In this document: positions 55,941 to 64,000 of the stretch, one piece after another | Position numbering within the stretch: position 1 is the stretch's first letter | Layout: each line of letters starts with the position of its first letter | Source of the DNA: Rheinheimera pacifica | GTDB lineage: Bacteria > Pseudomonadota > Gammaproteobacteria > Enterobacterales > Alteromonadaceae | DNA: 64,000 nucleotides | Direction of reading: 5' to 3' | Assembly (NCBI RefSeq): GCF_024809855.1 | Contig: NZ_JANUEM010000013.1 | Span: 62,001-126,000, forward strand | Program-made: the position numbers and the translations under genes | Notes under the pieces: generated by a model | Databases searched by the model: none | Told to the model about the DNA's origin: nothing | The model's input: the letters and a program-made list of their open reading frames with translations, nothing else

Positions 55941-57854
55941 ATGAACCAGATCAATCTGGATAAGCTGTTTCAGCTTAGTCCGGGTACAAAAACCGAACCG
56001 GCGATATTAAAGCTGGTGGTAGCACAGGTATATCAGGCTCAGGTGCAACAGCTGACTAACGGTCAGTTTGGCCTGCAACTGCCAGCCGCGCGCGCGCCAC
56101 TGCAAATTACCCTGCCGGCTAACCTGCCAGCCAATGTGCAGGCCATGCTGCAAGCCAGTCTCCAGACACAAAGTAGTGTACAAACAGCCTTAACCGGTAC
56201 ACCTGGCATGGCAGCACCAAACCCGCTTTCGCACACAATACCCCGGCAGGCGAATGTACAATTGCAATTTGTGCCGCAAGGCAATGGCCAGTTGCAACTG
56301 GTGCTGCAATCAGCATCAGCGCCCGTTACGCTGACACTGAGTGCCGTACAGGCGCAACAATTGCTGTCCTCGGTGTTATCTGCCGGTGTGCCAGGCTCCG
56401 CTGCCCAGCCTGCGCTTGTAACACCCATTGCGGTTAATGTATTACCCCAACAACAAGGCCTGGCGCTGCAACTTGGCAATGCTGTGCTGCGGTTACCGGC
56501 CAACGTTCAGGCGGCACTGATGCAACAATTTGCCAGTAGTGGCGCCGCTGGTTCATTAGCTGGCGATAGCAAAACTTTACCACCGCAGTTGCTGCTGGAC
56601 ATAAAAGCAGAGCGCCAGCAACTGGTTCTGCAATTACAAATACTCCCAGCCAATAGCAAAGCCGGGGCAACCACAGTAGCTAACAACAATCTGGCTGCAA
56701 TACCGCTAAGCCTGAATAAAGCCGGGCAAAGCGCCATACTGCAACAATTGCTGCAACTGTTTAATCAACCGGCCAGAAGCACCACAGCAATACCCGCAAC
56801 CGCTCAGCAATTTCTCAGCCAGTTGCCTGTGTCTGGCGGCGTAAATATCGGTTCTCAGCCCTACCAAATGCACTTACAACAGCAGGCTGGCCAATGGCAA
56901 TTGTTATTACAGCCGCTAAAAACCCCGGCCAGTGTAACAATAACAGCAGAGGCACTTAGCCGGCCGTTACAGTTTAATAGCAACAGCACAGCTGCAGTGG
57001 TAAAAGCAGCAAACCCAACAATGCAGGCACCACTGGCACAACAATTAGTACAACAGGCATGGCGCCACTTGTTGCCACTTATGCCTGTGCAGGCTGACAC
57101 TCTGGCCAGCCTGCCTGAACTGCCACAAGCAGTACAACAGATTCTGCAGCTGGTGCGACAAAGCCAGCCAGGAGCAGATAAAGTGCAGCCGCCACAACAA
57201 CTGATTAATCAGTTAACCAGCCTGCTGCAGTTTCAGCCCCTACAACCTGCGCCCAGCGCCCAAACCAGCGGCGGTGCACTGGCTGCAGCGATACAGTTGC
57301 TGCTGGGCCATTTATTGCAAAAACCTCTGGCAGCAGCAACGCAACCGGCGAATAAACCTCTGGCGCAGTTGGTTAGCCAATTGGAACCGGGCCAGGCCAG
57401 CAGCTTGCTGCGCCAACTGGCCGGCCATAGCAGCATCTTGCAACAAAGCCAACTGGCTACGCTAGACAACAACACCCAGACACAACAGCTGTTACTGCAA
57501 TTGCCGATACAGCAAGGCGGCCAGAGCGTATTTAGCCAACTGCTGCTGGAGCAACGCGAGGCAGATGGTAAGCAACAGGGCGAAAAACAAACCTTGTGGC
57601 AACTGACCATGAAGTTCGATTTAAAACAGCTGGGCCAACTGATGGTAGTCGCAAAGTTACAGCAGCAACAATTACAGCTACAGTTTTATACCGATGAAGT
57701 GCAGGCTAAGCAGCAGGCAGATAAGTTTTTACCTTTACTCAGTGATCGTTGTAAAGCTCAGGGTTTAGAGGTAACACAAGCAGAGTGTACTCTGGGTAAA
57801 ATACCCGACACCATTTTACCGCGTGCCAACAGCCTGCTGGCCATTAAAGTATAA
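55941..57854 (+). CDS. FliK-like flagellar hook-length control protein
   Basis: About 637 aa from the ATG at 55941, extremely rich in Gln, Ala and Leu. The N-terminal 500 residues are low-complexity and repetitive, as in FliK rulers. The C-terminal 90 residues carry the Flg_hook domain pattern: LWQLTMKFDLKQLGQLMVVAKLQ, LQLQFYTDEVQAKQ and the closing ...LLSDRCKAQGLEV. An FlhB C-terminal-domain gene follows 9 bp later, matching the known FliK-FlhB partnership. It lies outside the main hook cluster, so it may be a second, accessory ruler. Confidence 0.75.
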   Translation: MNQINLDKLFQLSPGTKTEPAILKLVVAQVYQAQVQQLTNGQFGLQLPAARAPLQITLPANLPANVQAMLQASLQTQSSVQTALTGTPGMAAPNPLSHTIPRQANVQLQFVPQGNGQLQLVLQSASAPVTLTLSAVQAQQLLSSVLSAGVPGSAAQPALVTPIAVNVLPQQQGLALQLGNAVLRLPANVQAALMQQFASSGAAGSLAGDSKTLPPQLLLDIKAERQQLVLQLQILPANSKAGATTVANNNLAAIPLSLNKAGQSAILQQLLQLFNQPARSTTAIPATAQQFLSQLPVSGGVNIGSQPYQMHLQQQAGQWQLLLQPLKTPASVTITAEALSRPLQFNSNSTAAVVKAANPTMQAPLAQQLVQQAWRHLLPLMPVQADTLASLPELPQAVQQILQLVRQSQPGADKVQPPQQLINQLTSLLQFQPLQPAPSAQTSGGALAAAIQLLLGHLLQKPLAAATQPANKPLAQLVSQLEPGQASSLLRQLAGHSSILQQSQLATLDNNTQTQQLLLQLPIQQGGQSVFSQLLLEQREADGKQQGEKQTLWQLTMKFDLKQLGQLMVVAKLQQQQLQLQFYTDEVQAKQQADKFLPLLSDRCKAQGLEVTQAECTLGKIPDTILPRANSLLAIKV

Positions 57855-57863
57855 GGAGCCTTA

Positions 57864-58178
57864 GTGGCAACCGACGACAACAAAACACAACGCAGTGCAA
57901 CTGCCCTGCAATACGAAGGTAAGCAGGCACCTACGGTTACAGCCCAGGGGCATGCAGAACTGGCTGATGAAATTGTTGCGCTGGCGCGCGAGCATGGAGT
58001 GTTAATTCACCAGGATGAGGAACTAAGCAAACTGCTGACTAAGTTGGAACTGGGCGAGCAAATTCCGCAACAACTTTACATTGTTATTGCAGAGCTGATT
58101 GCGTTTTCATATGTGTTGCAGGGTAAGTTTCCGGAGAACTGGCATAATATTCACCAGCGAATAGATATTAAAAGCTGA
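57864..58178 (+). CDS. Free-standing FlhB C-terminal domain protein (FlhX/EscU-like)
   Basis: 104 aa from a GTG with AAGGAG 5 bp ahead. It matches the cytoplasmic FlhB_CC part only: ATALQYEGKQAPTVTAQGHAELADEIVALAREHGV then GEQIPQQLYIVIAELIAF. It lacks the membrane domain and the NPTH self-cleavage motif; it begins roughly where the cleaved C-terminal half of FlhB begins. Similar stand-alone proteins (COG2257, FlhX) can replace FlhB_CC in export switching. Paired with the FliK-like gene. Confidence 0.85.
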   Translation: MATDDNKTQRSATALQYEGKQAPTVTAQGHAELADEIVALAREHGVLIHQDEELSKLLTKLELGEQIPQQLYIVIAELIAFSYVLQGKFPENWHNIHQRIDIKS

Positions 58179-58191
58179 GGTTAAGTTAAGG

Positions 58192-58623
58192 CTATTTTTT
58201 TTCCTGATGCAGGTTATACAGTAATTCAGCTTCGGCTCTGGGCAATTCGCATTCGCGGATAATTTCGTCTAAGTCGGCCCCCAGCTGCACCATTTTCATG
58301 GCCCGGCTGTATATTTTTGACTCGGGATCCGTAAGCTCTAATGCCTGTTGCTTATCAGCCAGCGCCTGCAGCTGCTGGTTAACGGTATTAATGTTAGCAT
58401 CTAACTGTAATACCCGTTGTCCAACCCCGATAACACCGGCTCTTAACTCTTCCAGCTCGTGCCGGGTTTGCTGCAATTGCTGTGCTTTAAAATCAAGCTG
58501 TTGCTCCAGTTGCTGTAACTGCTGCTGCCAGTTGCGTTGTAAACGCCCTAACCACCAGACAGCAGTAAGAACAAGCACTGCCAGCAACAGTATGACAGCA
58601 ATAGCAAACACCGGTAACGTCAT
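58192..58623 (-). CDS. DUF2802 family membrane protein of the chemotaxis operon
   Basis: 143 aa from the ATG at 58623, one base after the cheW stop. One N-terminal membrane helix (VFAIAVILLLAVLVLTAVWWL), then a coiled coil (about 25-95) and a C-terminal helix-turn-helix-like region (MKMVQLGADLDEIIRECELPRAEAELLYNL). DUF2802 genes regularly follow cheW in polar flagellates; the function is unknown. Confidence 0.85.
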   Translation of the reverse strand: MTLPVFAIAVILLLAVLVLTAVWWLGRLQRNWQQQLQQLEQQLDFKAQQLQQTRHELEELRAGVIGVGQRVLQLDANINTVNQQLQALADKQQALELTDPESKIYSRAMKMVQLGADLDEIIRECELPRAEAELLYNLHQEKK

Positions 58624-58624
58624 A

Positions 58625-59119
58625 TCAGATAGCGCCGATCTCTTCCCACTCTTCGTCACTGAGCAGTTTGTTTAAATCGACCAGGATCAGTAGTTCACCT
58701 TCGCGGTTAGATACGCCCTGAATAAAACGGGCGCTTTCTTCTGTACCTACATTTGGTGCGGTATCCACTTCAGACTGTTTCAGGTACACCACTTCGGCCA
58801 CGCTGTCGACCAGAATACCAATCACCTGTTTTTCTGCCTCAATAATAACAATACGGCTGTTATCTGTTATTTCGTCTGGCTCCAGGCCAAAACGGGTACG
58901 GGTATCAATAACCGTTACCACATTACCGCGCAGGTTAATAATACCTAACACATAGTCCGGTGAACCCGGTACCGGAGCAATCTCGGTATAGCGCAGCACT
59001 TCCTGCACCTGCATCACATTGATACCGTAGGTTTCTTCCTGCAGTTTAAAGGTTACCCATTGCAACACGATATCAGCAGCATCGGCTTTATTTACCGATT
59101 GCTTGGTTAAATTGCTCAT
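58625..59119 (-). CDS. cheW: Chemotaxis adaptor CheW
   Basis: 164 aa CheW domain: QWVTFKLQEETYGINVMQVQEVLRY, VPGSPDYVLGIINLRGNVVTVIDTRTRFG, IVIIEAEKQVIGILVDSVAEVVYL, FIQGVSNREGELLILVDLNKLL. It couples receptors to CheA. Located 29 bp after the parP-like gene. Confidence 0.96.
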   Translation of the reverse strand: MSNLTKQSVNKADAADIVLQWVTFKLQEETYGINVMQVQEVLRYTEIAPVPGSPDYVLGIINLRGNVVTVIDTRTRFGLEPDEITDNSRIVIIEAEKQVIGILVDSVAEVVYLKQSEVDTAPNVGTEESARFIQGVSNREGELLILVDLNKLLSDEEWEEIGAI

Positions 59120-59148
59120 GCACAGCTCCTGTATAAATCCTTGTCTGA

Positions 59149-59967
59149 TTATGCACTGATATCCAGACCACGGTTCAATAAATCAATCATAGCGTCCACA
59201 TCCAGCAGTACACACATATGCTTTTTGATAAGGCCTGCCATCCAGGGCCGCTTGCCTTCGGCTTCACGCCATTTTACGTCATCCTGCTCCAGTACATAGG
59301 TATTAACCAGTGTTTCGCAACACAGGCCCCAGTTACTGTTGCCAAGCATAATAACATATTGATAGTTTAGCTTTTGCTGCAAACTCTGATCATATTTTTC
59401 TGGCATAACCCAACGTGCGGTATCGACAATACTAATTTTCTGTTCGCGATACAACATCACGCCTTTGAACCATTGGGGTTTGCCGATCAGGCTGTTTATA
59501 CTGCCAATCTGGTGAATACCGCCCAATTCTTTAAGTGGCACGGCAACTTTTAAGCCCGCTACATCAAAAAACAGTGCCTGAAACCGGCCCCGACGGTAGT
59601 CTTTTACCGGCGCAGCCGCGACTGCCGGTGGCGTCGGTGGTACGGGTTTTGATACTGTGCTGATAATGCGCTCAGAAACCGGTACGGCACGTTGTTGTAG
59701 TGCCTGTGACGCTTCTGCCTCGGCAAATTTTGCTTTTAACGCTGCCATTGCATCAGCTTCTGCAACCACCGGGGCAGCGACTTTGGCTTTAGTTACTGTT
59801 TCTGCAACTACTTCAGTGACTACAGCCTGAGCCAGCAACTCATTTAGTTGTTGTTTTTTTTGCTCTGCTATCGCCACTTCTGCTGCAGGCGCTATGGGTT
59901 CATCTTCGGTTAACAGCGCAGACAAATAGTGCTGCATAACCTTCTGACTGGCGATTAAATTACTCAT
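59149..59967 (-). CDS. parP: ParP-like protein with C-terminal CheW domain
   Basis: 272 aa. Residues 1-120 are an Ala/Pro/Glu-rich unstructured region; the C-terminal 150 residues form a CheW-like domain (RRGRFQALFFDVAGLKVAVPLKELGGIHQI, KPQWFKGVMLYREQKISIVDTARWVM, VLLDVDAMIDLL). It follows the parC gene by 3 bp. In Vibrio, ParP binds ParC and CheA and keeps chemotaxis arrays at the pole; position and layout match. Confidence 0.8.
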   Translation of the reverse strand: MSNLIASQKVMQHYLSALLTEDEPIAPAAEVAIAEQKKQQLNELLAQAVVTEVVAETVTKAKVAAPVVAEADAMAALKAKFAEAEASQALQQRAVPVSERIISTVSKPVPPTPPAVAAAPVKDYRRGRFQALFFDVAGLKVAVPLKELGGIHQIGSINSLIGKPQWFKGVMLYREQKISIVDTARWVMPEKYDQSLQQKLNYQYVIMLGNSNWGLCCETLVNTYVLEQDDVKWREAEGKRPWMAGLIKKHMCVLLDVDAMIDLLNRGLDISA

Positions 59968-59970
59968 GCC

Positions 59971-60747
59971 TTACTCCGCAGCCAGTTGCAGTAAATATGT
60001 CAGCAGGGTGTTGTAGGCAAAAACCCCCCGGCTACCCGGCGCATGCACATTGGGTGGTGTTACTGCCAGACTGGCATCACGAAACTTGGTATCTACAGGT
60101 ATTACCGCTGACCAGACTTTTTCCTGATATTTGCTTTTCAGCTCTTTATAGGCTTCAAGCGATGCTTTAGTGCGTTTGTCATACATGGTTGCGATGATAG
60201 TAAAAGCATAATCTTTTTTCTGCGAAGTACGCATTAATGCCATGGTGGCGATCATCCGCTCCAGGCCTTTTAATGCCAGAAACTCAGTTTGCACCGGGAT
60301 CAGAATACGATCACAGGCAGCAATAGCATTTACCATCAGTACGCCCATCACCGGCGGGCAGTCGATTAGCACATAATCATATTCTGTATTAATTTTCTGC
60401 AATGCTTTTTTCAGCATCAGGCCCATGCCGCCTTTGTTGCCCAGCGAGCGGTCCAGTGTAGCCAGCGCCATAGATGAAGGCAGAATATCCAGATTAGCTA
60501 CACCACTTGGGCATAATGACTGCAAAATTTCTTCGCTGGTAATGTCTTTACCACGAATAAAAATATCGTATACGCTAACTTCCAGCTCTTCGGCGTCAAT
60601 ACCAAAATAATAGGTAAGAGACGCATGCGGATCAGTGTCTACCAGCAAGACTTTATAGCCGCGCTCTGCCAGTAAACCGCCCAGCGTTACTGTAGTAGTG
60701 GTTTTGCCCACTCCGCCTTTCTGATTCGCTACTGTCCAAATGACCAC
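59971..60747 (-). CDS. parC: ParA-family ATPase ParC (chemotaxis array positioning)
   Basis: About 258 aa from a GTG at 60747, one base after the motD stop; longer readings overlap motD and have no family counterpart. Deviant Walker A NQKGGVGKTTTTV follows immediately, then VLLVDTDPHASLTYYFG and YDYVLIDCPPVMGVL. ParA/MinD-type ATPase. Encoded in the chemotaxis operon just before parP, as in Vibrio parC-parP and Pseudomonas soj-like genes; it should localise the arrays to the pole. Confidence 0.88.
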   Translation of the reverse strand: MVIWTVANQKGGVGKTTTTVTLGGLLAERGYKVLLVDTDPHASLTYYFGIDAEELEVSVYDIFIRGKDITSEEILQSLCPSGVANLDILPSSMALATLDRSLGNKGGMGLMLKKALQKINTEYDYVLIDCPPVMGVLMVNAIAACDRILIPVQTEFLALKGLERMIATMALMRTSQKKDYAFTIIATMYDKRTKASLEAYKELKSKYQEKVWSAVIPVDTKFRDASLAVTPPNVHAPGSRGVFAYNTLLTYLLQLAAE

Positions 60748-60748
60748 T

Positions 60749-61735
60749 TCAGGGTTCCTGTTGTTCTGGAGGTTTTGCATCCGGGTTATCCTGGCGCGTG
60801 GTGATACGAATACCGCCACCAGGCAGGGCAATAACACGAATACTGCCATCGTCCTGCGTTACCTGCTCTAATTGCTGCCGTATCCCCTCTTCTGCTTTAT
60901 CAGCAGGCTCTGGCTGAACCGGGGGAATTTCTTCAGGCTGGTAACCATAGCGGGAAATGGCAATCACCACTTTACGGTTAGCCGCCCGACCCTGCTCTGT
61001 ATCATTCGGGCCAAAGGGGTAATACTGGCCAAAACCTTCAATGGCAAGCCGCTGCGGTGCAGTACCGCTACGTTCTAATATTCGCAGCACTGAGGTAGCA
61101 CGGCTAACCGACAACTCCCAGTTTGACGAAAACAGTTCATTATTAATAGGCTGATTATCAGTATAACCCCGTACACGGATAAAGTTGCTGATGGGGTTAA
61201 TAATCCGAGTAATTTCAGTTAGCAGCGTTTGTGCTGAACTGGTTGCCGTAGCACTGCCACTGGCAAATAACAGGCCGCTGTTGAGCTCTATAGTCAGCCA
61301 GTTTTCATCCTGTTCTATTTTTGCCAGCCCTTGCTCCAGCAAATTAGCCAAAGCTTTTGTCAGTTGCTGCTCTACCGCCTGCAAGGGGCTGCCCAGCCGG
61401 GTTTCATTGATTTCTGATAATCTTTTGGCATCAGCCACTAAGCTTGGGCCTTTTGCCTGCTCCAGCGAGGTGCCATATAAATCCAGCTCGCTTTGCGGCT
61501 CAGCATGAGTTAATACCGATTGCCCCTGCACGCCGGTATTTTGCTGCTCTGGCTTTTCAAACATCCGGGTAAGGCTGTCTGCCAGTACACTGTATTGCTC
61601 TTCTTTCACTATCGACATGGCATACAGCACCACAAAAAGCGCAAACATCAGCGTCATATAATCAGCGTATGACACCAGCCAGCGATCTAACTGCTCAGGC
61701 TCTATCTGTGTGTGTTTTTGCCTATGCCGGTACAT
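60749..61735 (-). CDS. motD: Flagellar motor protein MotD (MotB family)
   Basis: 328 aa. N-terminal plug and membrane helix with the proton-binding Asp in WLVSYADYMTLMFALFVVLYAMS; C-terminal OmpA-like peptidoglycan-binding domain with VRGYTDNQPI, WELSVSRATSVLRILERSG and GRAANRKVVI. Stator unit that anchors to peptidoglycan. 5 bp after motC. In Pseudomonas motCD is a second stator pair beside motAB. Confidence 0.93.
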   Translation of the reverse strand: MYRHRQKHTQIEPEQLDRWLVSYADYMTLMFALFVVLYAMSIVKEEQYSVLADSLTRMFEKPEQQNTGVQGQSVLTHAEPQSELDLYGTSLEQAKGPSLVADAKRLSEINETRLGSPLQAVEQQLTKALANLLEQGLAKIEQDENWLTIELNSGLLFASGSATATSSAQTLLTEITRIINPISNFIRVRGYTDNQPINNELFSSNWELSVSRATSVLRILERSGTAPQRLAIEGFGQYYPFGPNDTEQGRAANRKVVIAISRYGYQPEEIPPVQPEPADKAEEGIRQQLEQVTQDDGSIRVIALPGGGIRITTRQDNPDAKPPEQQEP

Positions 61736-61740
61736 CGCTG

Positions 61741-62484
61741 CTAACCCGGGTGGTAAGCGGCCAGCTTACGTTCAATATTACGCGGATTTTCGCCATAGGC
61801 GATAGACACCAGACCTTCAATAATCAGCTCGTGATACAAAGTACGTTGCTGTACCAGGCTTTTTAGCTTATTGCCTACCGGAATAAACAGCAGATTCGCA
61901 AAACCGACGCCATAAATAGTGGCAACAAATGCCGTAGCAATACCCTGACCTAATAACTGCGGCTCGGAGATATTCGACATAGCCTGAATAAGGCCCAGCA
62001 CAGCACCAACGATACCGATAGTAGGGCTATAACCGCCCATAGCGTCAAATATCCGGGCACCACGCAGCAAACGCTCACGCTCAAGAGTCAGCTCAGCATC
62101 CAATGTGTCTTGTAAAGCTTTGGGTTCAACACCATCCACCAGTAAATTAAGGCCGCGGTGTAAAAATGCATCGTGCTCAGCCAGTGCATCCTGCTCAAGT
62201 GCCAAAAAACCGCTACCACGGGCAGCGCTGCCCCACTGCACGATACGCTGCGCTGTATGCTCCAGCGGCATCTGCGCCGGGCGGATCACCCAGGGCAATA
62301 TTTTTAACCCCAGTTTAAATTGCGACAAGGGGGTCTGCAGCATGACCGCCCCTACTGTACCGCCAAACACAATAAGAAAAGCCGGGAAATGCAGTAACGT
62401 AGCCAGGCTGCCACCTTCAATAACAAAGCCTCCGGCTACAGCAATAACGGCCAGTAAAAAACCGCTGATCGCCAGCTTATCCAT
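61741..62484 (-). CDS. motC: Flagellar motor protein MotC (MotA family)
   Basis: 247 aa, four membrane helices. [76 protein letters not shown] and [19 protein letters not shown] are standard MotA/TolQ-type segments. It forms the ion channel with MotD. Overlaps cheB by 8 bp. Confidence 0.94.
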   Translation of the reverse strand: MDKLAISGFLLAVIAVAGGFVIEGGSLATLLHFPAFLIVFGGTVGAVMLQTPLSQFKLGLKILPWVIRPAQMPLEHTAQRIVQWGSAARGSGFLALEQDALAEHDAFLHRGLNLLVDGVEPKALQDTLDAELTLERERLLRGARIFDAMGGYSPTIGIVGAVLGLIQAMSNISEPQLLGQGIATAFVATIYGVGFANLLFIPVGNKLKSLVQQRTLYHELIIEGLVSIAYGENPRNIERKLAAYHPG

Positions 62485-63625
62485 GTTTTAATTCCGTGAT
62501 CAGCCGCATGGCTACTTCGTTCAGGCTAACTTCTTCATCCATCAGGCCTGCAGCAGCAACAGCCTGCGGCATCCCATAAACTACACAGCTGGCTTCGTCC
62601 TGTGCCCAGATACGGGCACCGCATTGTTTTAACAGTCTTGCGCCTTCGCGGCCATCGGCTCCCATACCGGTAAGCACAATTGCCAGCACTTTATCGCTAA
62701 AAACTTTAGCGGCTGTTGCAAAAGTAATATCAACACTGGGTTTAAATGTTATGCGTGGTGAGTCGTCTTCTTTAATCCGCAACCTGCAGGAACTATCATG
62801 ACCTTCAAGCAGCATTTGTTTACCGCCGGGGGCAAGATACGCCACACCGGGCCGCAGCACATCGTTATCTTGCGCTTCGCGCACTTCAATTTTTGACAAC
62901 GAATTTAACCGCTGGGCAAAAGCACCGGTAAAGGCAGCTGGCATATGCTGGATCAATACTATAGGTAACGGAAAATCTGCAGGTAACGCAGTGATAATAC
63001 GCTGTAGCGCCACCGGCCCGCCGGTAGAGGTGCCAATTGCAACCAGCTTATAGCTTTTACCGCTGGCCTGAAAAGCCCCGCGTGAACCGACCCGCTCATT
63101 TAACTTAGGTCGTTCAAAGCTGCTACGGGTTAATGCCGGGCGCTCTGACAACCGGCTACTGTCGCTGGCAGCGGGTGCCGGGCGCGAAGCCAGAGGTGTG
63201 TTGCTGAAAGTTTGCCTGCCCAAAGTGCGTTTGCGGGCAACGGCTTTTACTCTGTCACGCAGTAGCTGGCTGGCTTCATCTTTGTCACGGGCAATATCTT
63301 CAAATTTTTTCGGCAAAAAATCCACTGCGCCAGCTTCCAGCGCATCAAAGGTCGCCTTGGCGCCTTCATGGGTTAATGACGAAAACATCAGAATAGGAAT
63401 ACGCTGTTGCTGCATAATTTCGCGCACCGCAGAAATGCCGTCTAACACCGGCATTTCTACGTCCATCGTAATCACATCAGGCTTTAGCGCTATAGCTTTA
63501 TCAACTGCCTCTCTGCCATTATTGGCAGTGTCAATAACGTCGATGTCGCCATCCTTCGCCAGAATCTCTGTTAACCGGCGACGGAAAAAACTCGAATCAT
63601 CAACTACTAACACCCTAATTGGCAT
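62477..63625 (-). CDS. cheB: Chemotaxis protein-glutamate methylesterase CheB
   Basis: 382 aa. Receiver domain with the phosphoacceptor Asp in [16 protein letters not shown], a long linker, and the methylesterase domain with the catalytic triad Ser ([10 protein letters not shown]), His (IQHMPAAF) and Asp (GMGADGREG). It removes methyl groups from receptors and is activated by CheA. 12 bp after cheA. Confidence 0.97.
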   Translation of the reverse strand: MPIRVLVVDDSSFFRRRLTEILAKDGDIDVIDTANNGREAVDKAIALKPDVITMDVEMPVLDGISAVREIMQQQRIPILMFSSLTHEGAKATFDALEAGAVDFLPKKFEDIARDKDEASQLLRDRVKAVARKRTLGRQTFSNTPLASRPAPAASDSSRLSERPALTRSSFERPKLNERVGSRGAFQASGKSYKLVAIGTSTGGPVALQRIITALPADFPLPIVLIQHMPAAFTGAFAQRLNSLSKIEVREAQDNDVLRPGVAYLAPGGKQMLLEGHDSSCRLRIKEDDSPRITFKPSVDITFATAAKVFSDKVLAIVLTGMGADGREGARLLKQCGARIWAQDEASCVVYGMPQAVAAAGLMDEEVSLNEVAMRLITELKHG

Positions 63626-63637
63626 AGTTTTCTCTCT

Positions 63638-64000
63638 TTAGGCGGTCATTTTATTGAAGCGATCAAACTTAATTTTTGATTTCTTCGCATAGTGCTTCAG
63701 CAAGTTTGGTACATCCAGGATCAAGGCGATACCACCATCAGAAGTAATAGTCGCGCCGGCCATACCCGGAGTGCCCTGCAGCAGTGCATCCAGAGGTTTA
63801 ATAACTACCTCTTCCTGGCCTATCAGAGAATCCACTACAAAGCCAACCTGCTGGGTACCAATTTGCACTATTACCACATGGCCCTGTTCACGGCGGCGTT
63901 TTTTGTCAGAACCTTTAACCAGCCAGTGCTCAAGGAAAAATAGCGGAATAGCTTTATTACGCACTACTACGGTTAACTGGCCATCAACGACGTTGGTTTT
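63638..64000 (-). CDS. cheA: Chemotaxis histidine kinase CheA (C-terminal part only)
   Basis: 120 codons of the C-terminus, open at the window edge. The sequence is the end of the P5 CheW-like regulatory domain: PLFFLEHWLVKGSDKKRRR, VVIVQIGTQQVGFVVDSLIGQEEVVIKPL, GMAGATITSDGGIALILDVPNLL. The kinase core lies outside the window. The order cheA-cheB-motC-motD supports the assignment. Confidence 0.93.
   Translation of the reverse strand, partial: KTNVVDGQLTVVVRNKAIPLFFLEHWLVKGSDKKRRREQGHVVIVQIGTQQVGFVVDSLIGQEEVVIKPLDALLQGTPGMAGATITSDGGIALILDVPNLLKHYAKKSKIKFDRFNKMTA

Noticed and set aside
56063..56503. Cys-rich minus-strand open frame inside the fliK-like gene
   Set aside because: It is the mirror of Gln/Ala-rich CAG/GCA codons, giving Cys/Leu/Ala by composition only.
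55941..57854. Gln-rich repeats as a separate tandem repeat array
   Set aside because: The CAG/CAA-rich sequence is not periodic and is explained by the low-complexity FliK ruler region.

Overview
The window is chromosomal DNA of a polarly flagellated, aerobic or microaerobic marine-type gammaproteobacterium. Gene order and protein style (cheA-cheB-motC-motD-parC-parP-cheW next to ccmA-I, a POT peptide transporter, a GlyGly-CTERM subtilase) fit Alteromonadales-like bacteria, most probably the Rheinheimera/Arsukibacterium/Alishewanella group. That placement is inference from recall, not from a search. No rRNA, tRNA, CRISPR, phage or complete IS element was seen.

1-27.5 kb, all on the minus strand, is a Wzx/Wzy-type surface polysaccharide locus (O-antigen or capsule). 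In transcription order it starts with wecB, tviC, tviB (copy 2), rfbC, rfbD and rfaH. Then comes a leader with an exact ops element (GGCGGTAGCGTG) directly behind a perfect hairpin. After it follow wza-like, wzz, tviB (copy 1), wbpB, wbpD, wbpE, rfbB, rfbA, a sugar N-formyltransferase, wecE, a WecF-like transferase, wzx, an acetyltransferase, glycosyltransferases, wzy, and pglC-pglD-pglE (cut by the window start). The set implies UDP-GlcNAcA, UDP-GalNAcA, UDP-GlcNAc3NAcA, dTDP-Rha, dTDP-Fuc4N (probably formylated) and UDP-diNAcBac/QuiNAc4NAc, with PglC starting the repeat unit on undecaprenyl phosphate. RfaH encoded just upstream of an ops site suggests antitermination over about 21 kb. The segment 2.2-12.1 kb is visibly AT-rich compared with both sides, a typical exchangeable cassette.

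27.6-31.1 kb holds housekeeping genes: a small membrane protein, a POT transporter, a YciU/HI1450 DNA-mimic protein and rlmA. 31.5-36.9 kb holds a TonB-dependent receptor followed by a translationally coupled trio: Tat-exported flavin amine oxidase, diheme cytochrome c and exported RidA. Together they look like a periplasmic amine/amino-acid dehydrogenation pathway with its own electron acceptor and imine hydrolase. This is the best candidate in the window for an undescribed system. A serine hydrolase and a GlyGly-CTERM subtilase with plant-type LRRs follow. 40.9-42.8 kb is a tonB - ECF sigma - probable anti-sigma operon, and 42.9-46.3 kb is a MacAB-type exporter whose MacA carries an unusual helical insert.

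46.3-48.1 kb contains a MITE-like repeat and a chemoreceptor with a cytoplasmic C-terminal sensor. Then come mlaA and the complete ccmABCDEFGHI cytochrome c maturation operon (48.1-55.9 kb). A fliK-like gene and a free-standing FlhB C-terminal domain gene run divergently from ccmA. 58.2-64 kb is the chemotaxis/motility operon (cheA fragment, cheB, motC, motD, parC, parP, cheW, a DUF2802 gene), where ParC/ParP place chemotaxis arrays at the pole.
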